From Rhodobacterales bacterium UBA7416 (GTDB lineage Bacteria > Pseudomonadota > Alphaproteobacteria > Rhodobacterales > Rhodobacteraceae), in NCBI GenBank assembly GCA_002469545.1, contig DKMK01000042.1, forward strand, positions 1-22,803: DNA of 22,803 bases, given 5' to 3'. The translations under genes and the position numbers were made by a program. Of the stretch, positions 8,096 through 15,280 are shown piece after piece; position 1 is the first letter of the stretch, and each line of letters starts with the position of its first letter. The notes beneath the pieces are model-generated. The model did no database searches. It had not been told where the DNA came from and was given only the letters and a program-made list of their open reading frames with translations.

Positions 8096-8878
8096 ATGAA
8101 AATCGCTAGCTACAACATCAATGGGATCAAAGCCCGTCTGCCCGCACTGCTTGATTGGTTGCGCGAAGCTGAACCTGATGTGGCGATGTTACAAGAGATC
8201 AAATCCATGGACGAACTGTTCCCACGCGAAGAGATCGAAGCGCTGGGATATGAGGTGCATACCCATGGCATGAAGAGTTTTAACGGTGTTGCGATGCTGT
8301 CCAAACTGCCGCTAGAGGATGTTATGCGTGGGTTGCCCGGCGATGATGAGGATATTCAAACCCGTTATATCGAGGCGACTGTGATCGGTGAAAAAGGTGC
8401 GGTGCGATTGTGTAACCTGTATCTGCCCAACGGCAATCCAGTACCGGGGCCGAAATATGATTACAAACTGGCGTGGATGGCACGTTTGTATGATCGCGCT
8501 GTTGAATTAATGGCCGCAGAAGAGCCGTTTTTGATGGCGGGGGATTACAATATCATCCCGCAGGTCGAAGATTGCTGGGATACGGCCCCGTGGTTAGAGG
8601 ATGCTGCGTATTTACCAGAGAGCCGTGCGGCGTATCGCAAGATTTTGAACCTTGGGTTTACCGACGCGTTTCGCGCGCGCAATACGGCGGCGATGAATTA
8701 TACGTTTTGGGATTATCAGGCGGGTGCGTGGAATAAAAACAATGGCATTCGCATCGACCATTTTCTGTTGTCACCTTCGTGCGCGGATATGCTGGTAGAT
8801 TGTCAGGCAGATCGCGAGTGTCGTGCCAAAGAAAAGCCATCGGATCACATCCCCATATGGGTGGCGCTCGATATTTAG
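8096..8878 (+). CDS. xthA: Exodeoxyribonuclease III / AP endonuclease
   Basis: A 260-residue base-excision-repair nuclease of the EEP (exonuclease-endonuclease-phosphatase) fold. It starts with 'MKIASYNINGIKARLP' containing the metal-site Asn, then 'LQEIK' with the catalytic Glu (about 33-37), 'NLYLPNG' with Tyr and Asn (about 107-113), 'AGDYNI' with Asp-x-Asn (about 148-153), 'RIDHFLLS' (about 222-229) and the C-terminal 'PSDHIPIWV' with the active-site Asp-His (about 248-256). Length is standard, so the protein is complete. The ATG has AAAGGA about nine bases upstream. The final 108 bases are overlapped on the other strand by the monooxygenase reading frame. Confidence 0.95.
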   Translation: MKIASYNINGIKARLPALLDWLREAEPDVAMLQEIKSMDELFPREEIEALGYEVHTHGMKSFNGVAMLSKLPLEDVMRGLPGDDEDIQTRYIEATVIGEKGAVRLCNLYLPNGNPVPGPKYDYKLAWMARLYDRAVELMAAEEPFLMAGDYNIIPQVEDCWDTAPWLEDAAYLPESRAAYRKILNLGFTDAFRARNTAAMNYTFWDYQAGAWNKNNGIRIDHFLLSPSCADMLVDCQADRECRAKEKPSDHIPIWVALDI

Positions 8879-10126
8879 AAAAACAAACAGTGCGAGCTGC
8901 ACCGCAATCTGTATGACAACGTGAACAAGAAACTGTTTTATAATTCCAATTTTAAATGGTGTTTGTGTAATTGGATTATATTTGTAAATCCAATCAAAGC
9001 GACCCTCAAGCGACTTTGGTGCGACTTTTGACATGCCTTTAAGTGCTGTTTGTACGATGATACGCAATATAGGGTTTGATTGGTGGAATATTCGCCCATT
9101 ACTTGACGCAATTGATTGAACAGATGTCGCGCGGATTTTGCGGATTGCTTCGTAACGAGCGAGGCCATGCTTAAAACTCCATGCCTCATCCAGCGCACGA
9201 GCCAATACAGACGCATCCTCTAATGCCATACAAGCACCTTGCGCCATAAACGGAAACATCGGATGGGCGGCATCTCCCAGCAATGCCACATGCGCACGCC
9301 ACCATGTTTGCAGCGGCGGATGGCCGTACAATCCCCAAACGCGTACATTCTTAACTTGGCTTAGGATATCCTGCGCCTCGCCACCAAATTCGGCGAAGGC
9401 GGCACGCAGGTTTTCAGGTGTGTCGGTCGTTTGCCAATCTTGTGGCGCGGCTAATTTGCGTTCCTGTACCGCCACGATGTTGATCATTTTGCCCCCACGC
9501 AGTGGGTATGTGACAAGATGTTTTCTGCGTCCCATGTAAACCGTGGTTTTTGCATCGGGGTTGTCGGCGGGGATTGTGGCGCGCCATGCGACTTGGCCTG
9601 TGAATTTGGCTGAGCCTGCTTCGAACCAATCTTGGCGGGTTTGGGAATTTACACCGTCGGCGGCGATGATCGCATCAAAGAATTGCGTGGTTTTACCCAC
9701 GCGAATTTCGGGGCGTTCCACAAAGGCGTCAACGATTTCGGCTTTCGCGTTCAGTTGGATCGTTACGCCGAGCTTTTCCGCACGCGCAACCAACGCCGCC
9801 ATTAAATCGGCGCGGTGCAATTGCAGGTATGGGTAATCTGGATTTTGGTTCTGACGGATGCGGGCAACGAAACGGCCCGCCTTGTAATCGCGCAATTCAA
9901 TTGCTTGGGGTCGGCTGGCGGGGCCTGCGTGTTCTGGATCAACGCCCAGCTCTGTCAGCACGGCCAATCCGTTGGCGCTGATCTGAATACCTGCGCCGAC
10001 TTCGGCCAATTTTGGGGCCTGTTCGAAAACAGTCACTCGACCACCCAATTGCGCAATCGCAATCGCCGTGGCCATGCCGCCAATGCCGCCGCCGATAATT
10101 CCGAAATCTTTGCCTGTTACTGACAT
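8771..10126 (-). CDS. FAD-dependent monooxygenase (salicylate-hydroxylase-like) with unusual C-terminal tail
   Basis: A 451-residue flavoprotein of the aromatic hydroxylase group: dinucleotide-binding 'GIIGGGIGGMATA' (about 9-21), the 'DG' motif in 'AADGVNSQTR' (about 155-164) and 'LLGDAAHPMFPFMAQGACMALEDA' character (about 282-305) for FAD ribityl binding. Substrate is unknown; an aromatic hydroxylation is only a family guess. The catalytic core appears to end near 'RFDWIYKYN' (about 376-384). The remaining roughly 65 residues include two hydrophobic stretches (about 398-417 and 427-445) and the last 35 are read from the antisense strand of xthA. This suggests loss of an earlier stop codon. 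The start has GAGG four bases upstream and sits immediately after the dksA terminator. Confidence 0.85.
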   Translation of the reverse strand: MSVTGKDFGIIGGGIGGMATAIAIAQLGGRVTVFEQAPKLAEVGAGIQISANGLAVLTELGVDPEHAGPASRPQAIELRDYKAGRFVARIRQNQNPDYPYLQLHRADLMAALVARAEKLGVTIQLNAKAEIVDAFVERPEIRVGKTTQFFDAIIAADGVNSQTRQDWFEAGSAKFTGQVAWRATIPADNPDAKTTVYMGRRKHLVTYPLRGGKMINIVAVQERKLAAPQDWQTTDTPENLRAAFAEFGGEAQDILSQVKNVRVWGLYGHPPLQTWWRAHVALLGDAAHPMFPFMAQGACMALEDASVLARALDEAWSFKHGLARYEAIRKIRATSVQSIASSNGRIFHQSNPILRIIVQTALKGMSKVAPKSLEGRFDWIYKYNPITQTPFKIGIIKQFLVHVVIQIAVQLALFVFLNIERHPYGDVIRWLFFGTTLAICLTIYQHIRARR

Positions 10127-10133
10127 AGTACCT

Positions 10134-10167
10134 CAAATAAAAACACCGCGAGGGATGCTCGCGGTGT
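10134..10167 (-). terminator. Intrinsic terminator of dksA
   Basis: On the minus strand a perfect 10-bp stem (ACACCGCGAG / CTCGCGGTGT, 10143-10152 with 10158-10167) and a 5-base loop are followed by a T-rich run (TTTTTATTT) ending at about 10134. It lies 26 bases after the dksA stop codon and only seven bases before the start of the monooxygenase gene. Confidence 0.9.
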
Positions 10168-10193
10168 AAATGTGTTCGTTATGCGTGGCCGCG

Positions 10194-10616
10194 TCAATCG
10201 TCGCGGTGCACTTTTTCCTTACGCTCGTGACGCTCTTGTGCTTCCAATGACAGATTTGCCGTTGGACGCGCTTCGAGACGTTTTAGCGAAATTGGCTCGC
10301 CAGTTGCATCACACCAACCGTATGATCCATCTTCGATACGGCGTAATGCGCTGTCGATTTTGGACACCAGTTTACGTTCGCGATCACGTGTGCGCAATTC
10401 AAGTGCGCGATCTGTTTCTTCGGATGCACGATCTGCAACATCAGGGATGTTGCGTGTGCCTTCTTGCATGCCTTCGATCGTGTCACGTCCATCGGACATG
10501 ATTGATGTTTTCCAATCCAGCAATTTCTTTTGGAAATATTCGACCTGACGGTCATTCATAAACTCTTCGTCTTCAGAGGGACGGTATTCAGAATCCAGCA
10601 TTTTATCCACCTTCAT
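10194..10616 (-). CDS. dksA: DksA-family RNA polymerase secondary-channel regulator, degenerate zinc finger
   Basis: DksA binds in the secondary channel of RNA polymerase and works with ppGpp to adjust rRNA, tRNA and amino-acid promoters. The 140-residue protein has the N-terminal block 'YRPSEDEEFMNDRQVEYF', the coiled coil whose tip keeps the active Asp-x-x-Asp-x-Ala (Asp59, Asp62, Ala64 in 'PDVADRASEE'), then 'LELRTRDRERKLVSKI' and 'SLKRLEARPTANLSL'. Of the four zinc-ligand positions only the first is Cys (Cys102); the others are Thr105, Ser123 and Ala126 at the exact canonical spacing. The start at 10616 has AGGT seven bases upstream; a TTG at 10622 would add two residues. It ends in a strong intrinsic terminator and diverges from the GNAT gene. 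Confidence 0.93.
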   Translation of the reverse strand: MKVDKMLDSEYRPSEDEEFMNDRQVEYFQKKLLDWKTSIMSDGRDTIEGMQEGTRNIPDVADRASEETDRALELRTRDRERKLVSKIDSALRRIEDGSYGWCDATGEPISLKRLEARPTANLSLEAQERHERKEKVHRDD

Positions 10617-10799
10617 TTTCAAACCTATTTTTAGCCGTGTAGCCCATTGTTAGGGCGGGGGTAACGCAGATTTCGGTCGTTGTCACCCCTTACTTCTATG
10701 ACCTTGCTGGATTCAGCCTAAAACACTAGGGTTAACCATAAAACCCGACAATTTTCACGGAATTGTGTAGATTAATGAGACTTATAAAGGATTGAATTA

Positions 10800-11240
10800 A
10801 TGGAATTACAACTGAAACCCGCAACACCAGCGTTGGAGCAAGATTGGCGCGAATTGTGGGCGCTGTATTTGGCGTTTTACAAGACAAGCAAGCCTGAAGA
10901 GGTTTATGCGGCGACTTGGGCGCGGATTTTGGATGATACGTCACCGATGTATTCTGTGTTGGCGTATGCGGATGGCAAGGCGGTGGGTTTGACGAATTTC
11001 TTATATCACACCAGTTTTTGGGAGGTCGAGGATCGTTGTTATTTGAACGATCTTTATGTGCGTCCAGATACGCGTGGCTTGGGTGCTGGCGAAGCTTTGA
11101 TCCAAGCAACTGTTGATCATGCAAACACCCAAGGTGTTGATATCGTTTACTGGACGACTGCGGGTGACAATGCTGTGGCACGAGGGCTATATGACAAGGT
11201 GGCGCGATTGACACCCTTTATTAAATATCAGGTGCCATGA
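10800..11240 (+). CDS. GNAT family N-acetyltransferase
   Basis: A 146-residue protein with the GNAT fold: an N-terminal region, then 'VLAYADGKAVGLTNFLYH' as strands 2-4, the acetyl-CoA pyrophosphate loop 'LNDLYVRPDTRGLGAGEALI' (about 81-100, with R-G-L-G-A-G), and the C-terminal 'ARGLYDKVARLTPFIKYQV'. It would transfer an acetyl group from acetyl-CoA to an amine; the substrate is unknown. AAGGA lies about eight bases before the ATG. Its stop overlaps the start of the DUF2927 gene in an ATGA, so translation is coupled, and it is the first gene of a four-gene plus-strand run. The 183-base gap to dksA must hold both divergent promoters; I cannot place them with confidence. Confidence 0.88.
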   Translation: MELQLKPATPALEQDWRELWALYLAFYKTSKPEEVYAATWARILDDTSPMYSVLAYADGKAVGLTNFLYHTSFWEVEDRCYLNDLYVRPDTRGLGAGEALIQATVDHANTQGVDIVYWTTAGDNAVARGLYDKVARLTPFIKYQVP

Positions 11241-12583
11241 AGTATAATATAATTTCAATGCTGGGCGCGTTGACGTTGATTGCATGTCAACCAATGGAAC
11301 TTGGCGTGCCTGATCCTGTGGCAGTAAAAAGTTTTGCGCATCAAACGCGATCCACGGATGTATTTCGTGCAAACGGTGATATTGCCGACGAATTCATGGA
11401 CTTCATGTTTCGCAATGAACTGGGTGGTGAAACACCCGTTTTTTCCCGCTTTGATGGGCCGATTGTTGTGCGGTATGATACCCCCCCACCACCGTTGGCA
11501 TTGCGTGATCTTAAGCGTTTGATTGCGCGATTACGTACCGAAGCGGCGATCGACATTCGGTTGGGCGCAGCGCAAGAGCCGGCCAATATTTACATCCATC
11601 GCATGCCATTGGCACGCCTGCAAACAATTGCGCCAAACACCGCATGTTTGGTTGTGCCGAACGCACGCAATCCCAAAGAGTTTCGTGCTGGTTGGCGGTC
11701 TGGGAAAACTCAGTGGCGCAATGTCGTGACGCGCAACACCGTATCGGTTTTCTTGCCGTCTGATCAATCACCGCAAAGCGAACGCGATTGTCTGCACGAA
11801 GAAGTGGCGCAGGCGTTGGGGCCATTAAACGATCTGTATCGCGTTTCAAATACAGTTTTTAATGACGACAATATGCACACCGTCCTTACCGCATATGACA
11901 TGTTGATTTTACGCACAGTTTACGATCATCAGTTTCAGATTGGTATGCGCCCTGAGCAAGTACGCGCGCGACTGCCCATCGTTTTGGCGCGATTAAATCC
12001 AAGGGGTAATGGATATGGTTCAAGTGGGCGTTCATTGTCATTGAATTGGAATACGGCAATCAAAGAAGGAGCTAGCCCTTCGTTAAGCGAACAACGCCGT
12101 ATCAACGGTGCCAAGCGTGCAACGCGCATTGCGGTTGCAGAAAATCTGGGTCAAGCGCGGGTCAATTTTTCCGTTCTAACTCATGCCCGTTCCGCGTTGG
12201 GACGTGATCCACAGCTGCGTGTTGCGCAATACCAAAAGGTTTTAAAAACGTATCATCAGATTTTAGGTGCTGACAGCGTGCAGGTTGGTTTGGTCAGTAA
12301 AGAGTTGGCCTTTTTGTTGTTTCATTTAGGATTGGTTGAAGAAGCCAGCACATTCATTCCCACGATCATGGCGGCGGCAAAAAAGTACCAAAATGCCGAA
12401 TTGATGTTCGAGGCATTACATTTGCAAGCATTAGTGGCACGATCTGACGGCAATTTGGCGCAGGCCAAAGCATTGGTTGCACAGGCACGTGGCTGGGGGT
12501 TATATGCCTTTGGCAGTGTTGCCGCTGTCAACCATATTGAACGTCAAATTGATGTTCTAATGAAAGTTAAGGAAAAACGTTAA
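11237..12583 (+). CDS. DUF2927 lipoprotein, predicted zincin-like
   Basis: A 448-residue secreted lipoprotein. The N-terminus has a short positively charged region, a hydrophobic core and a lipobox 'LIAC' with the lipidated Cys at 17. The central part (about 90-235) looks like DUF2927: 'RDCLHEEVAQALGPLNDLYR' (about 183-202) carries His-Glu-Glu, followed by 'FNDDNMHTVLTAYDMLILR', which is typical of the family as I remember it. The C-terminal third (about 310-445) is alanine-rich and helical, with TPR-like repeats ('AQYQKVLKTYHQILG', 'AELMFEALHLQALVARSDGNLAQAKALVAQAR'). A protease-like role at the outer membrane is plausible but unproven. The gene is coupled to GNAT (ATGA) and to the next small gene (TAATG). 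Confidence 0.82.
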   Translation: MKYNIISMLGALTLIACQPMELGVPDPVAVKSFAHQTRSTDVFRANGDIADEFMDFMFRNELGGETPVFSRFDGPIVVRYDTPPPPLALRDLKRLIARLRTEAAIDIRLGAAQEPANIYIHRMPLARLQTIAPNTACLVVPNARNPKEFRAGWRSGKTQWRNVVTRNTVSVFLPSDQSPQSERDCLHEEVAQALGPLNDLYRVSNTVFNDDNMHTVLTAYDMLILRTVYDHQFQIGMRPEQVRARLPIVLARLNPRGNGYGSSGRSLSLNWNTAIKEGASPSLSEQRRINGAKRATRIAVAENLGQARVNFSVLTHARSALGRDPQLRVAQYQKVLKTYHQILGADSVQVGLVSKELAFLLFHLGLVEEASTFIPTIMAAAKKYQNAELMFEALHLQALVARSDGNLAQAKALVAQARGWGLYAFGSVAAVNHIERQIDVLMKVKEKR

Positions 12584-12750
12584 TGGTCCCTCTTATATTC
12601 GCAGTTATTGGTTTGATGATAGGTTGGTTTCGCGCCCAAAAAGCAGGCAAAGTCGTATTGGATCGTTTGCAATACAGCGTGGCACACGGGATTGGGTTTG
12701 GCCTGATCGGGTTGATCGCATCAGTCATTTACATTCGCATGTCGATGTAG
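12583..12750 (+). CDS. Small two-helix membrane protein (55 aa)
   Basis: A short gene below the usual 60-codon cutoff. Its ATG shares a base with the DUF2927 stop (TAATG). The 55-residue product has two hydrophobic segments, about 2-16 ('VPLIFAVIGLMIGWF') and 36-51 ('GIGFGLIGLIASVIYI'), joined by a basic loop 'RAQKAGKVVLDRLQYSVA'. The tight coupling, the clean amphipathic layout and the position between a lipoprotein and an M48 protease support a real gene; I recall similar short proteins at this spot in other Rhodobacterales. No function known; it could act as an adaptor or anchor for one of its neighbours. Confidence 0.72.
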   Translation: MVPLIFAVIGLMIGWFRAQKAGKVVLDRLQYSVAHGIGFGLIGLIASVIYIRMSM

Positions 12751-12791
12751 CTGCTATTGTCAGATCGCACCGCCTGCCCCATATTTAGAAT

Positions 12792-13469
12792 ATGCTAAAA
12801 TTTTCACCCATCTTTCTGGCGATCATCTGGGCCGTGGTCATGTATTACATGTCTGCATGGCGTACAAAATCAGAGATGGATCAAAAATCCACACCATTGA
12901 ATGATCCCCCGCTTGAAGCATTAACAGATGCCATGGCCGATGTTTTGGATCTGCAACGGATCAAGGTTCATGTTTATGAAATTGAACCTGTAAACGGATT
13001 GGCTGTCCCCGATGGCCGTATTTTCATCACCCGTGGTTTTATGAAAAAATATTACGATGGCGAAGTCACTGCGCCTGAATTGGCCAGCGTCATTGCCCAT
13101 GAATTGGGACACGTTGCGTTGGGGCATACAAAACGGCGCATGATTGATTTTTCCGGTCAAAATGCCATTCGTGTGGCATTGGCGATGGTTTTAAGCCGCT
13201 TTTTGGGTGGATTGGGTGTGGCGATTGCCAACACACTTACGAAAATGCTGGCGGCGCGTTTGTCGCGCAAGGATGAATACGAAGCCGACGCGTATGCCGC
13301 CGCGTTGCTGACAAAATCGGGCATCGGCGTGGAACATCAGATATCATTGTTCGAAAAACTGGGCACGTTAACAGGTGTTGGCGGGCAGCCAATGGCGTGG
13401 ATGATGAGCCATCCAAAAACCAAAGATCGCATTACTGCGATCGAAGATTTGCGTGATGGCTGGGCCTAG
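12792..13469 (+). CDS. M48-family zinc metallopeptidase
   Basis: A 225-residue protease with an N-terminal membrane segment or uncleaved signal (about 3-20, 'KFSPIFLAIIWAVVMYYM'), the zinc motif HELGH at 103-107, and the second metal/active-site motif 'EYEAD' at 162-166. The loop 'NGLAVPDGRIFITRGFM' (about 68-84) is typical of the M48 'N-A-F-...-I-G' strand. Likely acts in the periplasm or at the inner membrane in protein quality control. No clear ribosome binding site is visible just before the ATG (…TTTAGAAT ATG). It ends five bases from the stop of the convergent sulP gene, and no terminator is visible between them. Fourth gene of the GNAT-DUF2927-small membrane protein run. Confidence 0.9.
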   Translation: MLKFSPIFLAIIWAVVMYYMSAWRTKSEMDQKSTPLNDPPLEALTDAMADVLDLQRIKVHVYEIEPVNGLAVPDGRIFITRGFMKKYYDGEVTAPELASVIAHELGHVALGHTKRRMIDFSGQNAIRVALAMVLSRFLGGLGVAIANTLTKMLAARLSRKDEYEADAYAAALLTKSGIGVEHQISLFEKLGTLTGVGGQPMAWMMSHPKTKDRITAIEDLRDGWA

Positions 13470-13474
13470 GCTGA

Positions 13475-15193
13475 TTACATGTTCGATTTCAGGGCAGTAA
13501 ACGCATCGTATTGTGACAAGAACACCTGTCCTGTTAGTTCTGACAGGAAATGTTCGCGATTTAAGCGATCCATTACAGGGCCTTTGATTTCAGAGAAGTG
13601 AAATTTCACGCCCATGGCGTCCAAGCGTTCGTTGATTGCCTCTAATGATTCCAACGCGCTGAGGTCGACCTCGTTCACGGCTGAACACATCAAGACGACA
13701 TGTTTGATTGGTGTATCAGTGGCAACGCGATCATAAATGCAATCTTCGAGGTATTTTGCATTGGCGAAATATAGGCTCTCATCAATGCGCAAGCTTAGGA
13801 CATGGGGCAATGTTTGCACGTCGTGGCGTTTAATATTGCGAAAATGTTGTGACCCTGGAACCAATCCCACTTCGGCAATGTGGGGTTTGGTTGTTTTGTA
13901 AAGGTGTAGAAAAATTGACAGGACAACGCCTGCGGTGACCCCTACTTCTACGCCCATGCTAAGGGTGAGCAATATGGTTGCCAAAACGGCGAAAAAATCT
14001 GCTTTGGAATATCCCCAGCTGCGTTTCAGAATGCTGAAGTCAACCAAGCTGAGAACAGCCACGATGATGGTTGCGGCCAAGGTTGCCTTGGGCAAGAAGA
14101 AGATCAGAGGCGTCAATGCTACGGCGGCAATCGTTAGACCAATCGCAGTGAATGCGCCAGCAGCAGGTGTTTGAGCACCGGCATCGAAATTCACCACCGA
14201 ACGTGAGAACCCACCAGTTACCGGAAAACCACCCGTAAAGGCCGCGCCTAGGTTTGCCGCGCCAAGACCGATCAATTCTTGGTCAGGGTCGATACGTTGG
14301 CGTTTTTTTGCGGCCAGTGTTTGGGCCACGGAAATGGATTCAACGAAACCGATGATCGAGATCAAGAGCGCCGGTACGAATAGGAGGGAGATCAGATCGA
14401 ACGACATGTCTGGCATTGTTAATGGTGGCAAGCTTTGGGGGACATCGCCCACAATTTTCACGCCTTTGTCTGACAAGTTAAACAGCCATACCGCCACTGT
14501 TGTAGCAACGACTGCAGCGACTGGCCCTGCTTTTGTGGCGACATCTGCGGCGGATGTGGACATGCCGCGTGCGCGTAGCATTGGTTTCATGCCTTTGCGT
14601 ACCCAGAATAAAAATCCAGTTGCGCTGGCACCGATTATCAGCGTCGCCCAGTTTGTTTCAGGTAAATGTTCCCACAGTGAAATCACCAATTCCAACAGGT
14701 TATGGCCCGACGCATTGATGCCTAAAATATGTTTCAACTGACTGGCGGCGATAATGACGCCTGACGCGGTGATGAAGCCAGCGATCACTGGGTGTGACAA
14801 GAAGTTCGCGAGAAATCCCAAGCGAAATACACCCATTGCCACTAAAATCACGCCCGATAAAAACGCCAATGTCAGCGCGGCGATTGCATAGCCCATTGTG
14901 CCTTGGTCCATGATGTTGCCCAAGGTAGCGGCGGTCATCAAAGAGATCACGGCGACAGGGCCAACCGCCAATGCGCGGCTGGTGCCAAATATCGCGTATA
15001 GAATGATTGGTGCGATAGACGCGTATAAACCTGCCTCTGGTGGTAAGCCCGCCAACAGGGCATAGGCCAAAGATTGCGGGATCAACATGATCGTCACAAT
15101 CAAAGCGGCAATCATATCGTTGGAAAAGGCCGTTTTGTTATATTGGCGCCCCCAGTCAAGAATGGGCAGATATTTTTGCAAATTAGAAGACAT
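13475..15193 (-). CDS. SulP-family anion transporter with STAS domain
   Basis: A 572-residue inner-membrane carrier. The signature 'NDMIAALIVTIMLIPQSLAYALLAGLPPEAGLYAS' region near the N-terminus, 'GTSRALAVGPVAVISLM', and 'LGAANLGAAFTGGFPVTGGFSRSVVNFDAGAQT' are SulP hallmarks; about a dozen hydrophobic segments follow, then a cytoplasmic STAS domain (about residues 440-570, 'VLSLRIDESLYFANAKYLED'). Substrate could be sulfate, sulfite, bicarbonate or dicarboxylate. Because it directly follows persulfide-oxidation genes, sulfite or sulfate export is the best inference. The ATG at 15193 ('MSSNLQKYLPILDWGRQY') is chosen on family likeness; a GTG or TTG start near 15241 is possible, as no strong ribosome binding site marks either. 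Confidence 0.9.
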   Translation of the reverse strand: MSSNLQKYLPILDWGRQYNKTAFSNDMIAALIVTIMLIPQSLAYALLAGLPPEAGLYASIAPIILYAIFGTSRALAVGPVAVISLMTAATLGNIMDQGTMGYAIAALTLAFLSGVILVAMGVFRLGFLANFLSHPVIAGFITASGVIIAASQLKHILGINASGHNLLELVISLWEHLPETNWATLIIGASATGFLFWVRKGMKPMLRARGMSTSAADVATKAGPVAAVVATTVAVWLFNLSDKGVKIVGDVPQSLPPLTMPDMSFDLISLLFVPALLISIIGFVESISVAQTLAAKKRQRIDPDQELIGLGAANLGAAFTGGFPVTGGFSRSVVNFDAGAQTPAAGAFTAIGLTIAAVALTPLIFFLPKATLAATIIVAVLSLVDFSILKRSWGYSKADFFAVLATILLTLSMGVEVGVTAGVVLSIFLHLYKTTKPHIAEVGLVPGSQHFRNIKRHDVQTLPHVLSLRIDESLYFANAKYLEDCIYDRVATDTPIKHVVLMCSAVNEVDLSALESLEAINERLDAMGVKFHFSEIKGPVMDRLNREHFLSELTGQVFLSQYDAFTALKSNM

Positions 15194-15259
15194 GTTAGGC
15201 ACTTTCGTCGAGACCACGACGGGTGGCGCAATCTGCACCAACCCGTGATTTTTATTTTA

Positions 15260-15273
15260 TTGTATAATTACAA
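15260..15273 (-). promoter_or_regulatory. Candidate Crp/Fnr-family operator upstream of sulP
   Basis: TTGTA-TAAT-TACAA is a perfect 14-bp palindrome matching the general Fnr/Dnr/NnrR layout TTG-N8-CAA. It lies in the 87-base gap between the flavoprotein fusion and sulP, about 70 bases from the sulP ATG. The Crp/Fnr-type gene at 18221-18895 is a natural candidate to bind it. Sequence likeness only. Confidence 0.4.
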
Positions 15274-15280
15274 AATTGGA

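Noticed and set aside
8077..8109. A 10-codon upstream frame overlapping the xthA start.
   Set aside because: The ATG at 8077 has no ribosome binding site and the frame is too short to judge; a chance overlap is likely.
10732..10739. TTAACCAT, matching a CtrA half-site, in the dksA-GNAT divergent region.
   Set aside because: A single 8-base match without a second half-site; expected by chance at this length.
10732..11214. A 160-codon minus-strand frame opposite the GNAT gene.
   Set aside because: Pro-, Ser- and His-rich product of an antisense frame; no motif and conflicts with the well-supported GNAT gene.
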